Source of the DNA: Parvularia atlantis
Taxonomy: Eukaryota > Opisthokonta > Rotosphaerida
Direction of reading: 5' to 3'
DNA: 14,275 bases
Assembly: GCA_943704415.1 (NCBI GenBank)
Contig: CALSCO010002126.1
Coordinates: 1-14,275 of the forward strand
Part shown: in pieces, positions 8,612 through 14,275 of the stretch
Position numbering within the stretch: the stretch's first letter is position 1
Layout of the letters: each line of letters begins with the position of its first letter
Notes under the pieces: generated by a model
Told to the model about the DNA's origin: nothing
The model's input: only the letters and a program-made list of their open reading frames with translations
Databases searched by the model: none
Program-made: the position numbers and the translations under genes

Positions 8612-8698
8612 GAGCAGCCGGAGCAACCTCAGCACGCCGCGCCGCTCGAGAGCGTCGTCGTCGCGATCGACGAGGTGGACTGCGGCTCCTTCTTCTAG
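4227..8698 (+). CDS. HRQ1: HRQ1, RecQ4-like/MrfA-type superfamily 2 DNA helicase
   Basis: 3'-5' DNA helicase for genome maintenance (crosslink repair, telomeres). Exons: 4227-4408, 4455-4622, 4676-4863, 4914-5204, 5249-5399, 5454-5616, 5672-5957, 6005-6158, 6204-6276, 6331-6382, 6435-6539, 6598-6679, 6739-6866, 6923-7002, 7053-7242, 7292-7371, 7418-7529, 7595-7673, 7736-7825, 7886-7893, 7949-7983, 8038-8174, 8228-8358, 8412-8698. They total 3252 nt, or 1083 aa, almost the yeast length. Motifs: STATSSGKS (Walker A, exon 5/6), FPTKALAQDQ, TNPDMLH, LDEVHTYSGVFG (DExH box), CCSATIGNP, FCKVRK, ATNALELGVDIG, FPGSVASLMQQAGRAGRR, CAAYEL, RPFRVIAYERHG, and the zinc-binding cluster CPCTSGCPSC...YC at about residues 979-994. 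The C-terminal tail is acidic with 16 prolines (8564-8611). The start is the first in-frame ATG. Least sure are the exon 2/3 joins and the small exons 20-22. Confidence 0.94.
6680..6738 (+). other. GC-AG intron in HRQ1 (59 nt)
   Basis: The donor is CAG|GCACGC and the acceptor CACCAG|CG, with CTGAC inside. The join is phase 2 and gives FPGSVASLMQQAGRAGRR, the unbroken helicase motif VI region. There is no GT at all between the conserved FPG codons and the acceptor, so a GT-AG solution is impossible. Confidence 0.85.
7886..7893 (+). other. 8-nt microexon in HRQ1
   Basis: GGTCGACG sits between a complete GT-AG intron of 60 nt (7826-7885, ending GACGCAG) and another of 55 nt (7894-7948, GTGCGC...CTGAC...GTCGCAG). 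Inclusion gives KAFW-V-D-V-P-LWTF, with the W-x-D-x-P motif expected at this place in the family, and the next exon stays in the frame of LGEAGAHALSHLL. Skipping it leaves a 123-nt intron, about double any other in the window, and a less family-like join (FCAAVDVP). Confidence 0.75.
8564..8611 (+). repeat. CCG/CCA microsatellite coding 16 prolines in HRQ1
   Basis: Sixteen consecutive proline codons, mostly CCG with CCA at the start and end, follow an acidic stretch (DDDAEPDE) in the last exon. This is after the catalytic and zinc-binding parts, in a tail likely to be disordered. The near-pure CCG run should vary in length between strains. Confidence 0.9.
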
Positions 8699-8787
8699 AT
8701 GTCCATTGATGTATAGCGCATTGTGAAACCATTTATATATACTATTCTTTTCCGTTTCGCCCCCTTCCGACGTTCAGGCTGCTTCGA
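8699..8787 (+). promoter_or_regulatory. 89-bp HRQ1-kinase spacer with TATA box
   Basis: This is the only tandem (same-strand) gene gap in the window. It holds a strong TATATATA (8734-8741), about 47 bp upstream of the kinase start codon, followed by a pyrimidine-rich stretch (8743-8771). The HRQ1 3' end must also lie here. The segment is strikingly AT-rich against its surroundings, so the TATA call is well supported as a core promoter. Confidence 0.7.
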
Positions 8788-9983
8788 ATGGGCGCGCGCA
8801 AGTCGAAGCCGGCCGCTGCGTCCGCCACGCCCGCGTTCGGCGCGACCACGGAGCCCGCGCACGAGAAGCGGCTGGAGCCGCGGAGCGACTCGAGCGAGTG
8901 GGAGAAGACGATGGCCAAGCAGGAGGACGAGGCGGCGTGGTACACCAACATCGAAGACCAGCACAAACAGGCGCGCTTCGCCACGCTCAAGAGCAAGAAC
9001 GACTCGGGATCGCGCAAGCCGGCCGACAGCGCCGAGCTGGGCACGGCCCCGGGCGCCACCGCCGCCGCTGCTGCTCCCGCTGCTGAGGCGGCTCCGACGG
9101 CCGAGCCCGCCACGGCCGCCGAGCCCGCCACGGCCGCCGAGCCCGCCGCGGCCGCCGAGCCCGCGCCTGCGGCGTCACAGCTGACCGAACGCATCATCTT
9201 TATCCTCGGTGCGCACGCGTTTTGTGACACGCAGCGTCGTGTGTGACACGCGCGTGGCAGGCGGCCCCGGCAGCGGCAAGGGCACCGCGTGCGAGAAGCT
9301 GTCGGCGCGGTTCAACCTGCTGCACCTCTCGGTCGGCGACCTCCTGCGCGAGGAGGCCAAGTCGGGCTCGTCCGTGGGCGAGTCGATCCAACAGATGATG
9401 AACGAGGGCCAGATCGTGCCGCTGGTGCACGCCACGTGCGGGCACGTGCGGCACACGGCGCTGAACGCGCGCGCCCGCAGGACATCACGCTCGACGTCGT
9501 CAAACGCGCGATCGAGATGCAGAGCGGCGCGGGCAAGAGCGGCGTGCTGCTCGACGGCTTCCCGCGCTCGGTCGAGCAGGGCGAGCAGTTCCAGGCCAAG
9601 GTGCGCGGCCCGTGCTATCGATGTCCGGGGCTCACGTCGGTTGCAGGTCGCCAAGGGCGTCGCGTGCCTGTACTTTGACTGCAGCGAGGAGACGATGCTC
9701 CAGCGCCTGAACAAGCGCGCCGAGACGTCGGGCCGCGCCGACGACAACGAGGAGACGATGAAGAAGGTGCCCGTGATCCGCCCGCTCCGTTGTGCAGCAG
9801 CTGCTCACGCGCGCTCACACACACGTGCAGCGCCTCATGACGTTCAACGAGACCACGCGGCCCGTGATCGAGCTCTTCGCCGCGCAGGACTTGCTGCGGA
9901 GGCTCGACGCCGAGCAGGCGCCGGACGAGGTGCTCGTGCAGGCGACGCGGTACCTTGAGGCGCTCGGCTTCCAGGCGGACTGA
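8788..9983 (+). CDS. Nucleoside monophosphate kinase (UMP-CMP kinase / adenylate kinase family) with N-terminal extension
   Basis: Transfers phosphate from ATP to a nucleoside monophosphate. Exons: 8788-9208, 9261-9424, 9481-9600, 9647-9766, 9831-9983, giving 325 aa; introns of 52, 56, 46 and 64 nt are all GT-AG. The kinase core (about residues 134-325) has GGPGSGKGT (P-loop), LSVGDLLREE (NMP-binding), LLDGFPRS and TSGRADDNEETMKKR (short LID). The Val in LSVGD, where adenylate kinases have Thr, and the IVPLDITLDVVKRAI stretch favour UMP-CMP kinase (Ura6-like). The C-terminal part is also close to AK1, so substrate choice is open and no symbol is given. The first ~130 residues are an Ala/Pro/Glu-rich extension absent from usual family members (about 200 aa). 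It begins MGARKSK, a good N-myristoylation signal. The start is fixed by the ATG after the TATA box. Confidence 0.86.
9100..9170 (+). repeat. 18-nt tandem repeat in the kinase N-terminal extension
   Basis: The unit GCCGAGCCCGCCACGGCC occurs at 9100-9117 and 9118-9135, with a one-base variant at 9136-9153 and a partial copy at 9154-9170. It codes for AEPATA repeats. The repeat lies just before the P-loop and probably forms a flexible linker between a membrane-bound N-terminus and the kinase core. Confidence 0.85.
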
Positions 9984-10105
9984 CTGCCCTCCCCTAGGGG
10001 TGCGGTCCCTGCTGTGTCTCTTTGTCACCCCCAACATTCCACATGCTCATTGCACGCGGCGTCTCTAGTCATACACGCGCTACATTCTAAGCCGCCGGGC
10101 AGCGG
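9984..10105. other. 122-bp convergent intergenic region, kinase and GCN5
   Basis: Two genes end tail to tail here. The short self-complementary run CCCCTAGGGG (9992-10001) is a perfect 10-bp palindrome close after the kinase stop codon, but without a loop it is unlikely to form an RNA hairpin. Otherwise the segment is less GC-rich and carries no gene. Confidence 0.4.
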
Positions 10106-12280
<2,175 letters not shown>

Positions 12281-12453
12281 CGATTGCTAAAAGCGAAGGA
12301 CATCTTCAAGATCAAAACAGTTGAGATCTGCTCACTAACATTTGCAGCTGTACGCAGTACACGTTGCTGACCGCCTCGCTCTCTCTCTCTCTCTCTCTCG
12401 CGCGCCCCTCTCTCTCGCAGCGCGCGCCACTTCCTCAACCCGCACCAGCAGCC
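12281..12453. promoter_or_regulatory. 173-bp divergent promoter, GCN5/YRA1, with CT repeat and possible 5' UTR intron
   Basis: The two start codons diverge across 173 bp. A (CT)n tract lies at about 12378-12400 and a second CT run ends in CTCGCAG at 12420. With GTACGC (12350) as donor and CTGAC (12367-12371) as branch site, this could be a 71-nt GT-AG intron in the YRA1 5' UTR, the CT tract serving as polypyrimidine tract. Alternatively it is a CT-rich core promoter. The GCN5-proximal half is AT-richer, without a clear TATA box. Confidence 0.45.
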
Positions 12454-13542
12454 ATGGCGAGCGCGGCCGATCTGCTCAACATGAGCCTGGACGACTACTC
12501 CAAGGTGCGCCGCACGCGCAGAACGGTGCGCGGTCGCTCATGCGAAAAGCGAACGCAGCTCAACCGCACAGGCGGCGGCGGTCGCGGCGGTCGCGGCGGT
12601 CGCGGCGGTCGCGGACGCGGCGGCGCGCGCACCAACGGCGCTGCGCCCCCGACTGCGCGCGGTCGCCGTGGCGGTGCGCCTGCGGTGCGCGGATCCGCGT
12701 GACCTGCACGCGCCGTCTGACCTTGGCTGGCGCCGTCCCACAGTTTGCACGGCAGCCGCGTGCGACCCGCGCGACGGTGCGTGCAGTCCTCACGCGCACA
12801 CGTTGCACGTCTGACCGGCGCGCGCGTACGGCATGCAGGAGGACGACCTGCGCGGCGATCTCCGCAACGACATTGTCACCGCGGTCGAGCTGACCAAGAT
12901 CCGCGTGAGCAACCTGCACTACGACGTGACGCAAGACGACGTCCTCGTGCGCGCGCGCGCGGGCGAGACGGGCGGCGTGTGCATCGGTGTGCTCACCGCC
13001 GCGCAGGAGCTGTTCGGCAAGTACGGCACCGTCGTCAAGGCCTTGCTGTACTACGACAGCGCCGGGCGCTCGTCGGGCGTAGCTGACGTCGAGTACGAGA
13101 CCGAGGACGAGGCGCAGCTAGCGATGCAATCACTCAACGGCCGCCTGCTCGACGGTGCAGCTGTCCTGACACACGCGCCCCGCGTACGCCTGACGCGGCG
13201 CCCGCAGGCCTCCCGATCGTCATCGAGATCGTCCAGCCGATCGAGCGCCGCCGCACGGGCGTCGTCCCGCCCGCGCGCAGCTACAACAACAGCGGCCCGT
13301 GCGTGCGCCGCGTGTACCGCGTGCGGTCGGCGCCTCACAACACGCGTAGGCGGCGCACCAGCGGCGGCGGCGACGGTGGCGGCTACGGCGCGGGCAAGGC
13401 GACCAACGGGGCGCCGCGCGGTGGTGCCGGCCAGCGCGGCCGCGGTCGGGGCGCCGGCGGCCGCCGGACCGAGCGCGCGCCACGCACGGCCGAGGAGCTC
13501 GACGCAGCCCTTGAGACCTACCGGAGCAGCGCGACGCAGTAG
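12454..13542 (+). CDS. YRA1: YRA1/ALYREF family mRNA export adaptor
   Basis: RNA-binding adaptor that joins the TREX complex and hands mRNA to the Mex67/NXF1 export receptor in the nucleus. Exons: 12454-12504, 12559-12684, 12744-12776, 12839-12946, 13007-13154, 13208-13298, 13350-13542, giving 249 aa, a normal length. The N-terminus MSLDDYSKLNRTGGGG matches the conserved ALYREF start (MSLDDxxKLNR) and leads into an RGG box. The central RRM has IRVSNLHYDVTQDDV (RNP2), ELFGKYGTVVKALLYYDSAG and SGVADVEYETEDEAQLAM (RNP1 region). A second Gly/Arg-rich region follows, and the C-terminus ends TAEELDAALETYRSS, the conserved C-terminal box. All six introns are GT-AG. The 33-nt exon 3 is the least certain: it is bounded by good splice sites and phase 0 on both sides, so it could be skipped without loss of frame. 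Confidence 0.9.
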
Positions 13543-13693
13543 AGGCGGGCAGCGGAAGTGTGCGACGGGAAGGAGGCACAAAGCGCGCATGCGGCATGCG
13601 GCCCGGGCAGAAAGAATGAGGAAGAGATGTGACGTGAAGAAGAAGAAGAAGAAGGCTCATCACGCCAGCGTTTCGCAGACACGTTCGGCACCC
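13543..13693. other. 151-bp convergent intergenic region, YRA1 and COPE
   Basis: Tail-to-tail spacer holding both 3' ends. The plus strand is purine-rich, with a GAA repeat (about 13636-13653). On the minus strand, the one carrying the COPE transcript, this reads as a TTC pyrimidine run shortly after its stop codon. No gene and no clear polyadenylation hexamer. Confidence 0.4.
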
Positions 13694-14275
13694 TCACGCG
13701 GCCTCGACGTCGGGCACGAACCGGAGCGCGGCGCGGTCAAAGGCACGCTCCTTCGCGTCCAGGTCGGCCACAAACGGGTGCCTCGGCTCGGCCTCCTTGA
13801 GCTGGCTGCGGTGGGCCGTCAGCAGAGCTGCGCGCTGTGCTGGCGCGCGCGCCTGATGTAGCGCGTGATGAGCTCGGGCGCCTTGCGCTGGTTCTGCGCC
13901 CAGACGATCAGGTTGATGAGCGTCTCCGGGTCGCTGTTATTCTGCAGGATGGCAGGCGCGGCATGATCAGGAGGACGGCGTGCGTAGGCGTGCGCGCGGC
14001 CGCACCCGCTCGAGCGCCTCCATGAGCAGCTCCTCGGCGTCGGCAAAGGCGCCCTGGTGCATGTGGCACGCGGCCTGCCCGTTGAGGAGCTACGAGGCGC
14101 GCGCAGGTCAGCGGTGTGGAGTTGCGAGCGCAGGGTTTGCGCACCTTGACCGTGACGTTGTACTTTTGCGCGAGCTCCTGGAAGATGGCGAGCGCGTCGC
14201 CGTAGCCCTTGTCACCACCCTTGTACGCGTGCAAGCGGCGTGTGAGCGGCGAGACCAGTCGACTGGGGGCGGGGG
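13694..14275 (-). CDS. COPE: Coatomer subunit epsilon (COPE), C-terminal part, cut by the window edge
   Basis: Part of the COPI coat that returns vesicles from Golgi to ER. It is a TPR-helical protein that pairs with alpha-COP. Visible exons (minus): from about 14219 (the upstream edge is uncertain, perhaps an acceptor at CAAG|GG) to 14145, then 14089-14006, 13941-13853, 13805-13694. The protein reads GGDKGYGDALAIFQELAQKY, LLNGQAACHMHQGAFADAEE, NSDPETLINLIVWAQNQR, RYISQLKEAEPRHPF and ends FVPDVEAA. The LLNGQAACHM, PETLxNLIV and SQLK-x-HPF runs match epsilon-COP of animals and fungi closely. The last intron (13806-13852) can only be GC-AG. The N-terminal half, probably more than 150 residues, lies beyond the window. 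Confidence 0.87.
13806..13852 (-). other. GC-AG intron in COPE (47 nt)
   Basis: The donor is CAG|GCGCGC and the acceptor CCGCAG|CC, with CTGAC inside. The phase 2 join gives RYISQLKEAEPRHPF, the expected family sequence. No GT occurs anywhere inside the intron, so a GT-AG solution is impossible. Confidence 0.85.

Noticed and set aside
9992-10001. Rho-independent-like terminator at CCCCTAGGGG
   Set aside because: It has no loop and no T-run, and the genome is eukaryotic; kept only as a palindrome in the convergent spacer.

Overview
The window is nuclear DNA of a eukaryote, most likely a fungus. It is very GC-rich and densely packed. Eight protein-coding genes can be reconstructed, and nearly all are broken by very short introns (about 44 to 73 nt). 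The usual intron pattern is a GTGCG-type donor, a CTGAC-like branch site and a YGCAG acceptor. The fungal reading rests mainly on the cytochrome oxidase subunit, which has the fungal C-terminal ending (NPISGISSEGYKGRG), on an HRQ1 helicase of yeast-like length, and on the tiny introns. High intron density together with a Fanzor/TnpB-like remnant fits an early-diverging (chytrid-like) fungus, but this is inference. No single reading frame covers any of these genes, so the CDS spans below run from start codon to stop codon, with exon coordinates in the evidence. For every complete gene the chosen exons add up to a multiple of three and give a protein of normal family length, unless a domain extension is noted.

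Layout. 1-184 (+): broken C-terminal end of an RNA-guided nuclease of the TnpB/Fanzor type, followed by a hairpin-forming GC-rich tail and a 9-bp inverted repeat. 326-1998 (-): ALDH8A1-like aldehyde dehydrogenase. 2108-2725 (+): cytochrome c oxidase subunit (mammalian COX4, yeast Cox5). 2827-4188 (-): mitochondrial tRNA t6A enzyme QRI7/OSGEPL1. 4227-8698 (+): HRQ1 helicase with 24 exons. 8788-9983 (+): nucleoside monophosphate kinase with a long, probably myristoylated N-terminal extension. 10106-12280 (-): histone acetyltransferase GCN5. 12454-13542 (+): mRNA export factor YRA1/ALYREF. 13694 to the right edge (-): coatomer epsilon subunit, truncated by the window.

The genes mostly alternate in strand, giving divergent pairs with very short shared promoters (109, 38 and 173 bp between start codons) and convergent pairs separated by 101 to 151 bp. 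They are unrelated housekeeping genes rather than a pathway cluster. Two products go to mitochondria (COX subunit, QRI7), three act in the nucleus (HRQ1, GCN5, YRA1), one is in the secretory pathway (COPE) and two are metabolic enzymes.

The least ordinary features are an unusually high share of GC-AG introns (four for which no in-phase GT donor exists, plus three probable), an 8-nt microexon in HRQ1 that restores a W-V-D-V-P motif, a 38-bp bidirectional promoter with a perfect TCACGTGA box, the Fanzor-like remnant with possible guide-RNA structure at its 3' end, and an N-terminally extended, lipid-anchored-looking nucleotide kinase.
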